Below, piece after piece: positions 44,823 through 54,681 of a stretch of DNA of 64,000 bases. The DNA comes from Kosakonia sp. BYX6. GTDB taxonomy: Bacteria; Pseudomonadota; Gammaproteobacteria; Enterobacterales; Enterobacteriaceae. Under the pieces are notes generated by a model. That model was given only the letters and a program-made list of their open reading frames with translations, had not been told where the DNA came from and ran no database searches. The position numbers and the translations under genes are program-made. The stretch's first letter is position 1. The number at the start of each line of letters is the position of its first letter. The DNA lies in assembly GCF_038449125.1 (NCBI RefSeq), contig NZ_CP151800.1, positions 4,498,406 to 4,562,405 of the forward strand, read 5' to 3'.

Positions 44823-45526
44823 ACGCGTTCGATCCAGCGCTGTAGCAGATCCGGTAACATCTGCGCGATCTCCTCCAGCAACTGCGTGCCCTGGCCTTGC
44901 TGATAATGGTGCACATCGCGGCTGCTGAACAGTACGACACCCAGAGAGCCATCCGGTCCCATCAACGACATCGCCACCGAGCCGATCGCTTTCGCTTCGG
45001 GCAACAACAGCAACAGTTCCGGCCCGTTTAACGATCCGAGATAGTGGTGTTGGTGGCCCAAACGCTGGATGCGCAGCGGTTCAAATGCCTGGCGAGACAG
45101 CGCGAGATGGGTATAGCTTGATGGCGCGCCAAGACGCCAGCGGTCAGGAAACAGGCGGATGGTCGCGCCTGCCAGCCCCAAATCACGCGCCCAGCGATGG
45201 AAGCGGTTAAGCATCTCATCCAAGCTTGTGGCCGAGGCCAGCCGCCCCTGCAAACGCAGCAAGCGATAAAACAGGCCTTCATTGGCGCTTGCCTGTTCCA
45301 CCAGCATCGTCATGTTCTCTTCCAGCACATTAATATGATTGCGCGAGCGCGCCATGTGCCATTCCACCAGAGAAACTGTGTCGCGCACCGCGTGCGGCAC
45401 GCGCATCTGTTCCACCAGCCGCGAGTTGCGGATAAAGAAATCAGGATTGCGCAGTAAATACTCCACAACGGCCTGATCTTCCAGTTCCGTCAGCGTGTCC
45501 TGTAGTTCTTCCCCTGGTTGCTTCAT
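44819..45526 (-). CDS. yigA: DUF484 protein YigA
   Basis: A 235-residue GAF-like protein, the E. coli YigA length, with no established activity. The start at 45526 ([21 protein letters not shown]) overlaps the dapF stop as ATGA; a longer frame from 45598 runs into dapF. The N-terminal helix region [15 protein letters not shown] is a family signature; a coiled-coil helix ([18 protein letters not shown]) precedes the GAF-like fold at about 100-230. Confidence 0.93.
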   Translation of the reverse strand: MKQPGEELQDTLTELEDQAVVEYLLRNPDFFIRNSRLVEQMRVPHAVRDTVSLVEWHMARSRNHINVLEENMTMLVEQASANEGLFYRLLRLQGRLASATSLDEMLNRFHRWARDLGLAGATIRLFPDRWRLGAPSSYTHLALSRQAFEPLRIQRLGHQHHYLGSLNGPELLLLLPEAKAIGSVAMSLMGPDGSLGVVLFSSRDVHHYQQGQGTQLLEEIAQMLPDLLQRWIERV

Positions 45527-46347
45527 AGATGAATAAACCCGTCGTAGACATGTGCCGCCGGGCCAGTCATAAACAACGGTTGGCCCGGTCCTTTCCATGC
45601 GATATCAAGTCGACCGCCTGGTAACTCCACACGAACGCTTTCTGCCAGTAAACCTTGCTGAATACCAATGGCGACCGCAGCGCAGGCACCGCTCCCGCAG
45701 GCCTGGGTTTCACCGGCGCCACGCTCGTAGACGCGCAGGCGAATATGATCCGGTTGCACGACCTGCATAAAGCCGATATTGGCGCGTTCGGGAAAACGTT
45801 CATGGCTTTCCATCACCGGCCCTAGCGTTTCCACTGGCGCGGTATCCACGTCATCGACCTGAATCACACAGTGAGGGTTGCCCATCGATACGACGCCACA
45901 CAACACGGTTTGTTCCGCCACGCGCATAATATAGGTCTTTTCGGCTTTGTTGGCGCGAAACGGCACGTGCGACGGTTCGAAGTTGGGCTCGCCCATGTTA
46001 ACGCGCACCAGTTCGTCTTCCGTTACGCTCAATACCATACGACCGTTCGCCGTACTGACGCGAATGTCACGTTTATTGGTTAAGCCTTTCAGACGGACGA
46101 AACGCGCGAAACAGCGCGCGCCGTTGCCGCACTGCGACACTTCGCTGCCATCGGCATTAAAAATACGGTAGTGAAAATCAAGCTCGGGATCGTACGGAGG
46201 TTCAACCACCAACAGTTGATCAAACCCAACGCCAAGATGGCGATCCGCCAGGCGGCGGATCAGCTCCGGGGAGAAAAAGACATTCTGCGTCACCGCGTCG
46301 ACGACCATAAAATCGTTGCCCAGGCCATGCATTTTTGAGAACTGCAT
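45523..46347 (-). CDS. dapF: Diaminopimelate epimerase DapF
   Basis: PLP-independent racemase converting LL- to meso-diaminopimelate for lysine and peptidoglycan. The second of two adjacent ATGs (46347) is preferred: it lies six bases from GGAG and gives [19 protein letters not shown] with 274 residues, as in E. coli. The two catalytic cysteines are in [12 protein letters not shown] (near 73) and [13 protein letters not shown] (near 217). It is translationally coupled to yigA. Confidence 0.97.
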   Translation of the reverse strand: MQFSKMHGLGNDFMVVDAVTQNVFFSPELIRRLADRHLGVGFDQLLVVEPPYDPELDFHYRIFNADGSEVSQCGNGARCFARFVRLKGLTNKRDIRVSTANGRMVLSVTEDELVRVNMGEPNFEPSHVPFRANKAEKTYIMRVAEQTVLCGVVSMGNPHCVIQVDDVDTAPVETLGPVMESHERFPERANIGFMQVVQPDHIRLRVYERGAGETQACGSGACAAVAIGIQQGLLAESVRVELPGGRLDIAWKGPGQPLFMTGPAAHVYDGFIHL

Positions 46348-46383
46348 CATCTACTCCATTTACGCGGATACAGAACAGTGGCG

Positions 46384-46587
46384 TCAGTAATTCACTTGCG
46401 TCGGCGAGCCGCTATCGCCCCGATCGTTGCTGTCCGGGGTGGTCGTCTCGATGGTATTTTCCGGGTTTTTGGTCGGCGGTGGCGCGGTTTTATCTGCCGG
46501 AGGGAAGTAAAGCGGCCCTTTCAGACCACAACCCGTTAAGCTGAACAGAGTCAGCAATACGGCCAGCGTGCGAAACACATCTTTCAT
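46384..46587 (-). CDS. lptM: LPS assembly lipoprotein LptM (YifL)
   Basis: A 67-residue outer-membrane lipoprotein that associates with the LptD-LptE translocon and aids LptD oxidation. The signal peptide MKDVFRTLAVLLTLFSLTGC ends in the lipobox LTGC, with Cys20 as the lipidated residue, followed by GLKGPLYFPP, the conserved segment that mimics LPS in the LptDE lumen. The tail is Pro/Thr-rich and ends SPTQVNY. It is the first gene upstream of dapF, as in E. coli. Confidence 0.95.
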   Translation of the reverse strand: MKDVFRTLAVLLTLFSLTGCGLKGPLYFPPADKTAPPPTKNPENTIETTTPDSNDRGDSGSPTQVNY

Positions 46588-46724
46588 TATCGTTGCCTGT
46601 AAGTTCGTTCTTTTCTGCGCTCTATCATCGCAGGAGAAGACACAAAAGCAAGACTTTGCGCGTTTAGGGCAACGGGAAATGTTTCGCGTTATACTGCTGC
46701 CATCATAAAAAACGGGAATGCAGA

Positions 46725-47045
46725 ATGAACGACAGTGAATTTCATCGCCTCGCCGACGGCCTGTGGCTCACCATTGAAGAACGCCTGGATGACTGGGACG
46801 GCGATAGCGATATCGACTGCGAAATCAATGGTGGCGTGTTAACCATTAGCTTTGAAAACGGCAGCAAAATCATCATTAATCGCCAGGAGCCACTACACCA
46901 GGTGTGGCTGGCGACCAAACAAGGTGGATACCATTTTAATCTGAAAGGTGACGAATGGGTTTGCGACCGCAGCGGCGAAACCTTCTGGGATCTGCTGGAA
47001 CAGGCGGCAAGCCAACAAGCGGGTGAAACGGTGAGTTTCCGCTAA
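46725..47045 (+). CDS. cyaY: Iron-sulphur cluster regulator CyaY (frataxin)
   Basis: Bacterial frataxin that binds iron and IscS and modulates Fe-S cluster assembly. It has 106 residues, as in E. coli. The acidic first helix [20 protein letters not shown] and [11 protein letters not shown] strand form the iron-binding ridge; the sheet residues [20 protein letters not shown] are conserved. It is divergent from lptM (137 bp) and convergent with cyaA. Confidence 0.98.
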   Translation: MNDSEFHRLADGLWLTIEERLDDWDGDSDIDCEINGGVLTISFENGSKIIINRQEPLHQVWLATKQGGYHFNLKGDEWVCDRSGETFWDLLEQAASQQAGETVSFR

Positions 47046-47052
47046 TCTCTGT

Positions 47053-47070
47053 TGCCCGGGCAACCGGGCA
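47053..47070. terminator. Hairpin between cyaY and cyaA
   Basis: TGCCCGG-GCAA-CCGGGCA, a 7-bp stem with a GNRA loop, followed by CATTTTA on the plus strand. It sits in the 29-bp gap between convergent genes; it is a short, possibly bidirectional terminator. Confidence 0.55.
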
Positions 47071-47074
47071 CATT

Positions 47075-49618
47075 TTAAGAGAAGTACTGCTGTAAGAGCG
47101 GCGCGTCACTGTCTTGATTGGCCGGTGTCGCGGTGCTGATCGCCTGATTGCGGAACGGGATCACCTGCGCGCGTCCTTCGACATTCACAATCTGGTAGAA
47201 CTGCGGCAAGTTGAAGTTGATAAAGCTTGAGCCGTAGGTGAAACGGTCATGGGATGACGAGAAGAAGCGGCTAACATCCCGCACCAGCTCCTCTTTGCTG
47301 CCTTCGCAGTGGTGATAGACTTCCGCGCGATTGCTCTCATCCAGAATATAGATGTTGAAGCCCTCTTCGCCGGTCTCCTCAAAGAAGAACTGAATAATCC
47401 CTTCGCTGGCGAAACCGTCGACCACCGCCGGTAATTTAACGTGATTGGTTTCAACCTGCACTGAAAGCCCGTGCAGCTTGTTGTGCGAAATCGCGCCGTA
47501 GAACTCGATGGCGTTTTCCAGCTTCTGCACCGACACATTCAGCCGCTCGAAGAACAGCCCCCAGGTCTGGCCGGCGACACGCAGCGCTTTGAAACGCCCG
47601 GTTTCCTGCCGCGTACTGGAAAGCCGCAACTCAACGCATTCGGAAACCAACTGCTGCACGCGCGTGCGGATAAGACCGCGCAAATGCTGACTGTAACAGA
47701 ACACTTCTACGCTATCCGGCGGCGAGGCGTCCTGATGCATTTTGCCAAGAATGGTTTTCAGCGCTTCAATCATCGCCTGCTCGCCGTTGAAATGCAGGGT
47801 ACGCACCTCATTCCACGAGTTGCGATACAGCAGATCGACGCTGCCCACCAGGCAGTTTTGCTGCTCGCCAAAGCTGAACACATCAAGCTTACGGAAATCA
47901 AAATGCACCACCTGGTTACGGAACGCCGCAGTCGGGTCGTATTCCAGGTTCACAATGATCGCCAGATGGCGAATTTCACATGGGCTGTAGAGCGCTTTCG
48001 GCGTCGGCGCGGGCAAACGCAGCGGGAAGTGGTGCGAAACATCGGCGACCATTTCCTGCAACTTAGGCAAATCGACAATGCCGTTGCCCTTGATAAACAG
48101 ATGCGTACGCGACGTCAGCAGGCCATTAAACCACGCCCAGGCCACCAGCTTATTCAGATAGCGGTTATATTCGAGCGGCTGATGGCTGACGATGGAATCC
48201 ATGTTCGGCGCGCGGTTGTACAAGTACCAACCTGTGCGGTTGGCACGGCCCGGCGGCACATGAATAAAGGTTAAATTCGGTTCGGAGAGATCCGGCGAAA
48301 TCTGCGGGTTCACCAGCGTGACTTTGCCCGGCAGCGCTTCAAACGCCGCGTACAGTTTACGGGTTAACACACCGATATCCTGCGGGCTGGCGGAAACGCT
48401 CAGATTATTACGGCGGGCAAAGCGGATCAGGTTGCGGTAGCTCTGCATCATGGCATCAAGCAATTCGTTGTGCGCTTCGCGCACCTGATCGATTTTCCAG
48501 TTCGCGCGGTTATCCAGCATCGCTACGCGCGCATCTTCCCAACCCCACTCTTTCACCAATTGCGTGATCACTTCACGACGCCAGCCAACGCAGGCGCGCT
48601 CGCGGCTCAGTTTCTCGCACACTTTCAGGTAGAAACAGCGGCGCACCAGATCAAGACGCGTGGTGTCTTCAATGGCCGTCAGGTAGTGGGTTACGCGTTC
48701 CAGCATCATGCAGTAGTGATCAAGACCGAAAGAGACGATCTCGCCATCATGCAGGCGCTGTTTGATATCTTTTGCCAGCAGGTGTGTATTGGGATATTCC
48801 CAGGAATAGGCTTCGAGCAGCAGGGTTTTCAACACCGCTTTGTACGGCGAGTCGATACTTTTATAGAGCTGCCACAGGCTAGCGCCGAAATACTCTTCGG
48901 CAGAAAGTGAGCTTAAACCGCCCAGATCTAGCCATTCGTTAGGTGTCAGCACGCCCTGTGCGTAGAGCGTCATTACATAATCGTCATAATGCTCTTCTTC
49001 ATCACACGGCACCATATTCCACAGAATACGTTTACCGGCCAGGCACACGGCGGTGCGGTAAAATTCGTCGAGCAACAAGATATGCTGCGTCGAACCGCAG
49101 TCTTCGCCGCCAAGACTGCCGCTTTCGTTATGACGGAAACGGTTCTCATCAATCAGGAAGAAGCTGACTTCCACGCCCAGTGACGCCGCCCAGCTTTCCA
49201 GCAGGCTGCACTTACGCTGTAACAGTTGGCGCTCTTCATTATCGAGCCAGGATTGATGGCAGACCCAGATGTCCAGGTCAGAGGAACAGCTTTGCCCAAC
49301 CGAAGAGGTGCTGCCCATGGAGTAAACGCCTGTTATCGGCAGTTCGCCTTTTGGCGACTCCTGCGCAGACATGCCACGGTGCAATTCGAGTTCGTTCAGG
49401 TAGTGAAGTTGGTTTTCATCAGGCGTGTAAAGGCAAATGCCCTGGGGAACGTTACCTTCGAGGTAACCCGGCATCAGCGGATGATGATAGTGCAGTAATG
49501 TCGGCAGCAGACTGTATACCTGCTGAAAAGCAGGGCCCATGGCAGCAAGCGCGCGATCCACACGCAGTTGATTGATGGCATCCAGTCGCTGTTTTAGCGT
49601 CTCAATATAGAGGTACAA
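47075..49618 (-). CDS. cyaA: Class I adenylate cyclase CyaA
   Basis: Makes cAMP from ATP; activity is controlled through the PTS by phosphorylated IIA-Glc. A UUG start at 49618 gives [19 protein letters not shown] and 847 residues (E. coli 848, also UUG-initiated); an ATG seven codons upstream lacks a Shine-Dalgarno. The catalytic nucleotidyltransferase domain holds [19 protein letters not shown] near residue 100, with the paired aspartates; the C-terminal regulatory half ends [14 protein letters not shown] site upstream indicates autorepression. Confidence 0.97.
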   Translation of the reverse strand: MYLYIETLKQRLDAINQLRVDRALAAMGPAFQQVYSLLPTLLHYHHPLMPGYLEGNVPQGICLYTPDENQLHYLNELELHRGMSAQESPKGELPITGVYSMGSTSSVGQSCSSDLDIWVCHQSWLDNEERQLLQRKCSLLESWAASLGVEVSFFLIDENRFRHNESGSLGGEDCGSTQHILLLDEFYRTAVCLAGKRILWNMVPCDEEEHYDDYVMTLYAQGVLTPNEWLDLGGLSSLSAEEYFGASLWQLYKSIDSPYKAVLKTLLLEAYSWEYPNTHLLAKDIKQRLHDGEIVSFGLDHYCMMLERVTHYLTAIEDTTRLDLVRRCFYLKVCEKLSRERACVGWRREVITQLVKEWGWEDARVAMLDNRANWKIDQVREAHNELLDAMMQSYRNLIRFARRNNLSVSASPQDIGVLTRKLYAAFEALPGKVTLVNPQISPDLSEPNLTFIHVPPGRANRTGWYLYNRAPNMDSIVSHQPLEYNRYLNKLVAWAWFNGLLTSRTHLFIKGNGIVDLPKLQEMVADVSHHFPLRLPAPTPKALYSPCEIRHLAIIVNLEYDPTAAFRNQVVHFDFRKLDVFSFGEQQNCLVGSVDLLYRNSWNEVRTLHFNGEQAMIEALKTILGKMHQDASPPDSVEVFCYSQHLRGLIRTRVQQLVSECVELRLSSTRQETGRFKALRVAGQTWGLFFERLNVSVQKLENAIEFYGAISHNKLHGLSVQVETNHVKLPAVVDGFASEGIIQFFFEETGEEGFNIYILDESNRAEVYHHCEGSKEELVRDVSRFFSSSHDRFTYGSSFINFNLPQFYQIVNVEGRAQVIPFRNQAISTATPANQDSDAPLLQQYFS

Positions 49619-49771
49619 GACATATCGCCTGATGTTCATACACGTTTTTCAAGCCGATGTTTTGTAGGCTGCAGCTTGAATAATGTTGTGTATACAGAGA
49701 ATCCAAAAGTAGCCGTTGCCAATTTTTCGACTTTATCGTTATGGGAGTACAGACGAAAAAATGGTCTAAAA

Positions 49772-49787
49772 CGTGATCAATTTAACA
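49772..49787. promoter_or_regulatory. CRP site upstream of cyaA
   Basis: TGTTAAATTGATCACG (minus strand) lies in the sequence AGGTGTTAAATTGATCACG, which matches the known CRP site at the main E. coli cyaA promoter, where cAMP-CRP represses. The rest of the 347-bp cyaA-hemC gap contains the divergent hemC promoter and no gene. Confidence 0.85.
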
Positions 49788-49796
49788 CCTTGCTCA

Positions 49797-49824
49797 TTGA
49801 CCGTAAAGAAAGATGCGCTACAAA
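49797..49824 (+). promoter_or_regulatory. hemC promoter (candidate)
   Basis: TTGACC (49797-49802), 16-bp spacer, TACAAA (49819-49824) on the plus strand, about 155 bp before hemC. It would drive hemCDXY divergently from cyaA. Confidence 0.6.
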
Positions 49825-49986
49825 CCAGTGTAGCATTAAATGCTCTGTGTAAATTCCGAATTACAGCCCGCGCTACGCTTGTTCGGCGGGGATGTCACGC
49901 CCTCGTCCCGGCAATCCACCGCGAACACTGACACCCCTTTGCAACAATGTTAGGATGAGCGGCGGACGATAACGACGGTACCAAGC

Positions 49987-50928
49987 ATGTTAGACAATGT
50001 TTTAAGAATTGCCACACGACAAAGCCCTCTTGCGCTTTGGCAAGCACATTACGTAAAAGAACGCCTCGAAGCGAGCCATCCGGGGCTGACCGTTGAACTG
50101 GTGCCGATGGTTACCCGGGGAGACGTGATCCTCGATACCCCGTTGGCGAAAGTCGGCGGCAAGGGCCTGTTTGTAAAAGAACTTGAGCTGGCACTGCTTG
50201 AGAACCGCGCCGATATCGCCGTGCACTCCATGAAAGATGTGCCGGTCGATTTCCCTGAAGGGCTTGGCCTGGTCACTATTTGCGAACGCGACGATCCGCG
50301 CGATGCGTTTGTGTCGAACCGCTACACTTCGCTGGATGAACTGCCTGTCGGCAGCATCGTTGGCACGTCCAGTTTACGCCGCCAATGTCAGTTGGCAGAA
50401 CTGCGCCCGGACCTGGTGATCCGTTCCCTGCGCGGGAATGTCGGCACCCGGCTGAGTAAACTGGATAACGGTGAATACGACGCCATTATTCTTGCTGTCG
50501 CGGGACTCAACCGCCTGGGGCTAAATGATCGCGTGCGTCTGGCGCTGCCGCCTGAAATTTCCCTGCCAGCAGTAGGCCAGGGTGCGGTTGGCGTGGAATG
50601 TCGCCTCGATGATGCACGAACTCGCGCACTGTTACAGCCCCTGAATCATGATGACACCGCTGTTCGCGTGAAAGCTGAACGCGCGATGAATACTCGCCTT
50701 GAAGGCGGTTGTCAGGTACCTATTGGCAGTTATGCTGAACTGATTGATGGCGAAATCTGGCTGCGCGGGTTAGTGGGTTCACCCGATGGATCCACAATGG
50801 TGCGCGGCGAGCGTCGCGGCCGCCTGGCCGATGCCGAACAACTTGGCGTTTCACTGGCCGAAGAGTTACTGGATAACGGCGCGCGCGCTATCTTGGCCGA
50901 TGTTTATAACGGAGATGCCCCTGCATGA
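49987..50928 (+). CDS. hemC: Porphobilinogen deaminase HemC
   Basis: Polymerises four porphobilinogens into hydroxymethylbilane on a covalently bound dipyrromethane primer. It has 313 residues, as in E. coli, beginning [20 protein letters not shown]. The cofactor cysteine is in [12 protein letters not shown] near 242; Arg-rich substrate loops are [12 protein letters not shown] and [14 protein letters not shown], and the catalytic aspartate segment is [20 protein letters not shown]. It is the first gene of hemCDXY. Confidence 0.98.
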   Translation: MLDNVLRIATRQSPLALWQAHYVKERLEASHPGLTVELVPMVTRGDVILDTPLAKVGGKGLFVKELELALLENRADIAVHSMKDVPVDFPEGLGLVTICERDDPRDAFVSNRYTSLDELPVGSIVGTSSLRRQCQLAELRPDLVIRSLRGNVGTRLSKLDNGEYDAIILAVAGLNRLGLNDRVRLALPPEISLPAVGQGAVGVECRLDDARTRALLQPLNHDDTAVRVKAERAMNTRLEGGCQVPIGSYAELIDGEIWLRGLVGSPDGSTMVRGERRGRLADAEQLGVSLAEELLDNGARAILADVYNGDAPA

Positions 50929-51665
50929 GTATCCTTGTCACCCGCCCGTCTCCCGCTGGGGAAGAGTTAGTGAGCCGTCTGCGCACACTGGGGCTGGTGG
51001 CCTGGAGCTTTCCGTTGATCGAATTCACGCCGGGCCGTGAGCTACCTTCCCTGCCCGGTCGGCTTGCCGCTTTAGGCGCGGACGATATGATTTTTGTCCT
51101 GTCGCAGCATGCGGTGAACTTCGCCCATGCGCATCTACAGCAGGCTGGCCTGCGTTTTCCTACCGAACCCCACTATTTCGCCATCGGGCGCAGCACTGCG
51201 CTGGCGTTACATACCGTCAGTGGCATCGACGTGCGCTATCCGCATGACCGGGAAACCAGTGAAGTGTTGCTACAATTACCTGAATTGCAAGGTGTTCAGG
51301 GCAAGCATGCGCTAATCTTACGGGGTAACGGCGGTCGCGAATTGTTGGCGGAAACGCTGGCCGAGCGCGGTGTAAATGTTGAATTTTGTGAATGTTATCA
51401 ACGCAGTGCGAAATTTTATGACGGTGCAGAAGAAGCGATGCGCTGGCATACCCGTGGTGTGACGACGCTTGTGGTCACCAGCGGCGAAATGATGCAGCAA
51501 CTGTTTTCACTTATTCCTCCCTGGTATCGGGAGAACTGGTTACTTCGCTGCCGCCTGATTGTGGTAAGCGAACGTCTGGCGCACCTCGCCCGGGAACTGG
51601 GCTGGCAGGATATTCTGGTCGCTGACAATGCCGACAACGATGCGCTGCTTCGCGCATTACAATAA
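50925..51665 (+). CDS. hemD: Uroporphyrinogen-III synthase HemD
   Basis: Cyclises hydroxymethylbilane with inversion of ring D to uroporphyrinogen III. It has 246 residues, as in E. coli, beginning [19 protein letters not shown]. Sequence conservation in this family is low; typical segments are [24 protein letters not shown] and [14 protein letters not shown]. The ATG overlaps the hemC stop by 4 bp (ATGA), ensuring coupled synthesis of the two enzymes. Confidence 0.97.
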   Translation: MSILVTRPSPAGEELVSRLRTLGLVAWSFPLIEFTPGRELPSLPGRLAALGADDMIFVLSQHAVNFAHAHLQQAGLRFPTEPHYFAIGRSTALALHTVSGIDVRYPHDRETSEVLLQLPELQGVQGKHALILRGNGGRELLAETLAERGVNVEFCECYQRSAKFYDGAEEAMRWHTRGVTTLVVTSGEMMQQLFSLIPPWYRENWLLRCRLIVVSERLAHLARELGWQDILVADNADNDALLRALQ

Positions 51666-51686
51666 CTCTCATAATGGGAAGCCATA

Positions 51687-52847
51687 ATGACGGAACACGA
51701 AAACTCCTCCGCCGTGGTTGAAGAAACCAAAGCAGCAGACGGCGCAACGCCGCCGCCGAAAAAAGCAGAGAAGAACACACGCGCTAACAGGACCAGCCTT
51801 GCGCTAAGCGCGATTGCCATCGCCATTGCGCTGGCATCGGGCGCTGGGCTTTATGGCTGGGTGAAGCAGCAAACCGCAACCTTGCACACCAATAATGGCG
51901 AAATCGCCAATCAGGTCATCGCGCTACAGCAGGCGCAGGATAAACAGCGCGGCGAGCTGGAAGGCATCATCAAACAGCAGGCCACTGAACTTGAGATGGC
52001 AAAGCGCCAGAACGATACACTGGCGAAACAGTTAGATGAAGTGCAGCAAAAAGTCGCGACAATTTCCGGTTCCGATGCCAAAACCTGGCAGCTGGCGCAG
52101 GCGGATTTCCTGGTGAAACTGGCCGGTCGTAAGTTGTGGAGCGATCAGGATGTAACGACCGCCGCGGCTTTATTGAAAAGCGCAGACGCCAGTCTGGCGG
52201 ATATGAATGACCCAAGCCTGATTACCGCGCGTCGTGCCATTACCGATGATATCGCCAGCCTTTCTGCGGTCTCGCAAGTGGATTACGACGGCGCGATCCT
52301 TAAGTTGAACCAGCTTTCTAACCAGATCGATAACCTGCGGCTGGCCGATAATAATGATGACGATTCGCCGATGGATGCCGACAGCGGCGAGCTGTCCAGT
52401 TCCGTCAGCGAATGGCGCGTGAACCTGCAAAAAAGCTGGCAGAACTTTATGGACAGCTTTATTACCATTCGCCGCCGTGATGAAACCGCCGTGCCGCTGT
52501 TAGCGCCCAATCAGGACATTTACCTGCGCGAAAATATTCGTTCGCGCCTGCTGGTTGCTGCGCAGGCGGTTCCTCGTCATCAGGAAGAGACCTACAAACA
52601 GGCGCTGGACAATGTTTCCACTTGGGTACGGGCTTACTACGACACCGATGACGCCGCGACCAAAGCCTTCCTCGAAGAAGTGGATAAGCTGAGCCAGCAG
52701 ACCATCGCAATGGATTTGCCGGATTCGCTGCAAAGCCAGCCGATTCTGGAAAAACTGATGCAGACCCGCGTGCGTAACCTGCTCGCGCAGCCTGCGGTGA
52801 CGTCTGAACAGGCGCCGACCGCCGATGATGCAGCGCAGGGAGAATAA
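51687..52847 (+). CDS. hemX: HemX, membrane protein of the hem operon
   Basis: Single-span inner-membrane protein with a large periplasmic domain; once proposed as a uroporphyrinogen methyltransferase, but it lacks a SAM-binding motif and its role is unproven. It has 386 residues (E. coli 393). A Lys/Glu-rich cytoplasmic N-terminus (1-32) precedes the membrane helix (about 34-55), a coiled coil (60-120) and the conserved domain ([38 protein letters not shown]). It lies between hemD and hemY. Confidence 0.94.
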   Translation: MTEHENSSAVVEETKAADGATPPPKKAEKNTRANRTSLALSAIAIAIALASGAGLYGWVKQQTATLHTNNGEIANQVIALQQAQDKQRGELEGIIKQQATELEMAKRQNDTLAKQLDEVQQKVATISGSDAKTWQLAQADFLVKLAGRKLWSDQDVTTAAALLKSADASLADMNDPSLITARRAITDDIASLSAVSQVDYDGAILKLNQLSNQIDNLRLADNNDDDSPMDADSGELSSSVSEWRVNLQKSWQNFMDSFITIRRRDETAVPLLAPNQDIYLRENIRSRLLVAAQAVPRHQEETYKQALDNVSTWVRAYYDTDDAATKAFLEEVDKLSQQTIAMDLPDSLQSQPILEKLMQTRVRNLLAQPAVTSEQAPTADDAAQGE

Positions 52848-52849
52848 GC

Positions 52850-54043
52850 ATGTTGAAAGTATTATTACTCTTCGCACTGTTGATCGCCGGGATTGTGCTC
52901 GGCCCGATGCTCGCCGGGCATCAGGGTTATGTATTGATCCAGACGGATAATTACAACATTGAAACCAGCGTTACCGGCCTTGTGATCATTCTGGTGCTGG
53001 CGCTGGTGGTGATGTTTGCCCTTGAATGGCTGCTGCGTCGTATTTTTCGCACCGGTGCACACACCCGCGGTTGGTTTGTTGGCCGCAAACGTCGTCGCGC
53101 ACGTAAACAAACAGAACAGGCGTTGCTGAAGCTGGCGGAAGGCGATTATCAGCAGGTTGAGAAGTTGATGTCGAAAAACGCCGATCACGCTGAACAACCG
53201 GTGGTGAATTATTTGCTGGCAGCGGAAGCGGCCCAGCAGCGCGGGGATGAAATTCGCGCGAACCAGCATTTGCAGCGCGCTGCTGAGCTGGCTGAGCACG
53301 ATCAGATTCCGGTTGAAATAACCCGCGTTCGTCTGCAGCTGGCGCGCAATGAAAACCATGCTGCGCGCCACGGCGTGGATAAATTGCTGGAGATCACGCC
53401 GCGTCATCCGGAAGTGTTGCGCCTGGCGGAACAGGCCTACATTCGTACCGGCGCGTGGACATCGCTGCTGGATATCATCCCGTCGATGGTAAAAGCCGAT
53501 GTCGGTGACGATGAGCATCGCGATGTGCTGCAACAGCAAGCATGGATTGGCATCATGGATCAGGTGCGCGCCGATCAGGGCAGTGAAGGCCTGAAAAGCT
53601 GGTGGAAAAATCAGGGCCGCAAAACGCGCCAGCAAGTGGTGTTGCAGGTGGCAATGGCTGAGCATTTGATTGAGTGCGACGATCACGACACCGCGCAGGA
53701 GATCATCCTCGACGGCCTGAAACGTCAGTATGACGATCGCCTGGTGCTCATGATCCCGCGCCTGAAGAACAATAATCCGGAGCAGATTGAAAAAGTGCTG
53801 CGCCAGCAGATCAAAACGCAGGGCGATCGCCCGTTGTTATGGAGCACACTCGGCCAGTCACTGATGAAGCATGGGGAGTGGCAAGAAGCGACAGTGGCGT
53901 TTCGCGCCGCGCTGAAACAGCGTCCTGACGCGTTTGATTACGCATGGCTCGCCGATTGCCTCGATCGTTTGCACCAGCCTGAAGAAGCCGCAACGATGCG
54001 TCGTGATGGCTTACTGTTAACCCTGCAAAACAACCCTTCCTGA
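52850..54043 (+). CDS. hemY: HemY, TPR membrane protein of the hem operon
   Basis: Inner-membrane protein with tetratricopeptide repeats; proposed to organise late haem or uroporphyrinogen enzymes. It has 397 residues (E. coli 398). Two N-terminal membrane helices (about 3-20 and 40-60) flank a short periplasmic loop; the cytoplasmic remainder is alpha-helical with TPR-like units (LLAEGDYQQVEKLM-like start, then EVLRLAEQAYIRTGAW and GEWQEATVAFRAALKQRP). It is unrelated to Bacillus HemY. It starts 2 bp after hemX and ends 4 bp before the GlmZ 3' end. Confidence 0.95.
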   Translation: MLKVLLLFALLIAGIVLGPMLAGHQGYVLIQTDNYNIETSVTGLVIILVLALVVMFALEWLLRRIFRTGAHTRGWFVGRKRRRARKQTEQALLKLAEGDYQQVEKLMSKNADHAEQPVVNYLLAAEAAQQRGDEIRANQHLQRAAELAEHDQIPVEITRVRLQLARNENHAARHGVDKLLEITPRHPEVLRLAEQAYIRTGAWTSLLDIIPSMVKADVGDDEHRDVLQQQAWIGIMDQVRADQGSEGLKSWWKNQGRKTRQQVVLQVAMAEHLIECDDHDTAQEIILDGLKRQYDDRLVLMIPRLKNNNPEQIEKVLRQQIKTQGDRPLLWSTLGQSLMKHGEWQEATVAFRAALKQRPDAFDYAWLADCLDRLHQPEEAATMRRDGLLLTLQNNPS

Positions 54044-54046
54044 CAT

Positions 54047-54081
54047 AAAAAAACGCCAGTCAGCTTAAACTGACTGGCGTT
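54047..54081 (-). terminator. GlmZ terminator, also facing hemY
   Basis: AACGCCAGTCAG-TTTAAG-CTGACTGGCGTT followed by seven T on the minus strand. On the plus strand the same stem lies 8 bp after hemY but is followed by TAAAAC, so it is chiefly the GlmZ terminator. Confidence 0.92.
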
Positions 54082-54253
54082 AAAACAGGTCTTTTGACAA
54101 CTAAATGGGTGCTTCACTCAACGTTATGCCCATGGTGTTTGATGAGGCCGAAGCGACATCTCTCTTTGGACGATAAGCACCGTAAACGGCTCTGCATCAT
54201 TCCTGAGTTTATGAGGCCAGAAGGCGAACATAAGAGATGGAATGAGCATCTAC
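54047..54253 (-). ncRNA. glmZ: Small RNA GlmZ (SraJ)
   Basis: A 207-nt RNA gene closely matching E. coli GlmZ. The 5' end begins GTAGATGCTCATTCCATCTC, continues through GCCTCATAAACTC, CAGAGCCGTTTACGGTGCTTATCGTCC and GTTGAGTGAAGCACCC, and ends in a perfect terminator stem. GlmZ, with Hfq, base-pairs with glmS mRNA to raise glucosamine-6-phosphate synthase; RapZ directs RNase E to cleave it, and the decoy GlmY protects it. It lies between hemY (convergent) and the tRNA cluster, as the E. coli gene lies next to hemY. Its promoter differs from K-12 (see upstream sites). Confidence 0.95.
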
Positions 54254-54264
54254 GCCTGTATTAT

Positions 54265-54280
54265 TGCACATAGCGTGCCA
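54265..54280 (-). promoter_or_regulatory. Sigma-54 promoter of glmZ
   Basis: TGGCACGCTATGTGCA on the minus strand has the GG-N10-GC spacing and sequence (TGGCACG-N4-[T]TGCA) of a sigma-54 promoter. The GC lies 12 bases before the GlmZ 5' end at 54253. An overlapping AATAAT at the -10 position for sigma-70 is also present but its -35 (TGGAGC) is poor. Confidence 0.85.
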
Positions 54281-54386
54281 ACGCTCCACGGACAAACGGT
54301 ACATCGCGCAATCTTTTAAAATTTCAGTAGATTCAGGCTTTCTGGCGTCTTTTTCCTTCCAATGCATGCCTGTAAGCATCCTTTAT

Positions 54387-54404
54387 TGTCGCCACAAAAC
54401 GACA
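54387..54404. promoter_or_regulatory. GlrR site 1 upstream of glmZ
   Basis: TGTCGCCACAAAACGACA fits TGTC-N10-GACA, the reported consensus for GlrR (QseF), the enhancer-binding protein of the sigma-54 glmY/glmZ promoters. Its centre is at about -142. Confidence 0.8.
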
Positions 54405-54434
54405 CCTGTTATGACTATTGTGTAAGGTGAGTTA

Positions 54435-54447
54435 AATCATCAGGTTA
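54435..54447 (+). promoter_or_regulatory. IHF-like site between GlrR sites
   Basis: AATCATCAGGTTA fits the IHF consensus WATCAR-N4-TTR with one mismatch. IHF bending between enhancer sites and a sigma-54 promoter is known for glmY and glmZ in several enterobacteria. Confidence 0.6.
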
Positions 54448-54449
54448 GA

Positions 54450-54467
54450 TGTCGTTAATAAGCGACA
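54450..54467. promoter_or_regulatory. GlrR site 2 upstream of glmZ
   Basis: TGTCGTTAATAAGCGACA fits TGTC-N10-GACA exactly. It lies 63 bp from site 1, six helical turns, so both face the same side of the DNA. Confidence 0.8.
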
Positions 54468-54481
54468 AAAGAAGCGTTGGT

Positions 54482-54499
54482 TGTCGTTGATGGGCAACA
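54482..54499. promoter_or_regulatory. GlrR site 3 upstream of glmZ (imperfect)
   Basis: TGTCGTTGATGGGCAACA has one mismatch in the second half-site and lies 32 bp, three helical turns, from site 2. The rest of 54254-54534 has no gene. Confidence 0.65.
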
Positions 54500-54534
54500 A
54501 AGGGCAAAAGGGAAGATTTCAGGAAAGCAGAAAA

Positions 54535-54559
54535 CAAAAAACCCCGCTTACGCGGGGTT
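54535..54559 (-). terminator. tRNA operon terminator
   Basis: AACCCCGC-GTAA-GCGGGGTT followed by TTTTGTTTT on the minus strand, 7 bp after tRNA-Pro. It ends the Arg-His-Leu-Pro transcript. Confidence 0.92.
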
Positions 54560-54565
54560 CAAAAT

Positions 54566-54642
54566 TGGTCGGCGAGAGAGGATTCGAACCTCCGACCCAC
54601 TGGTCCCAAACCAGTTGCGCTACCAAGCTGCGCTACTCGCCG
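54566..54642 (-). tRNA. proM: tRNA-Pro (TGG)
   Basis: A 77-nt cloverleaf with encoded CCA, acceptor CGGCGAG/CTCGCCG and anticodon TGG in TTTGGGA. It is the last gene of the tRNA operon, as in E. coli argX-hisR-leuT-proM. Confidence 0.97.
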
Positions 54643-54681
54643 TTTTTACTGCTTTTTGACTTTTTTGTTCAATCTAAGTTG

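Noticed and set aside
52865-53686. Antisense frame of 273 codons over hemY
   Set aside because: Mirror frame of a conserved gene with skewed Phe/His/Gln content and no start signals.
54047-54081. Simple hemY terminator
   Set aside because: The T-run is on the minus strand and the upstream 170 bases match GlmZ, so it is the GlmZ terminator that hemY may share.
54142-54218. Direct repeat ATGAGGCC at 54142 and 54211 as a possible mobile remnant
   Set aside because: Both copies lie inside GlmZ and correspond to its conserved GCCTCAT segments.
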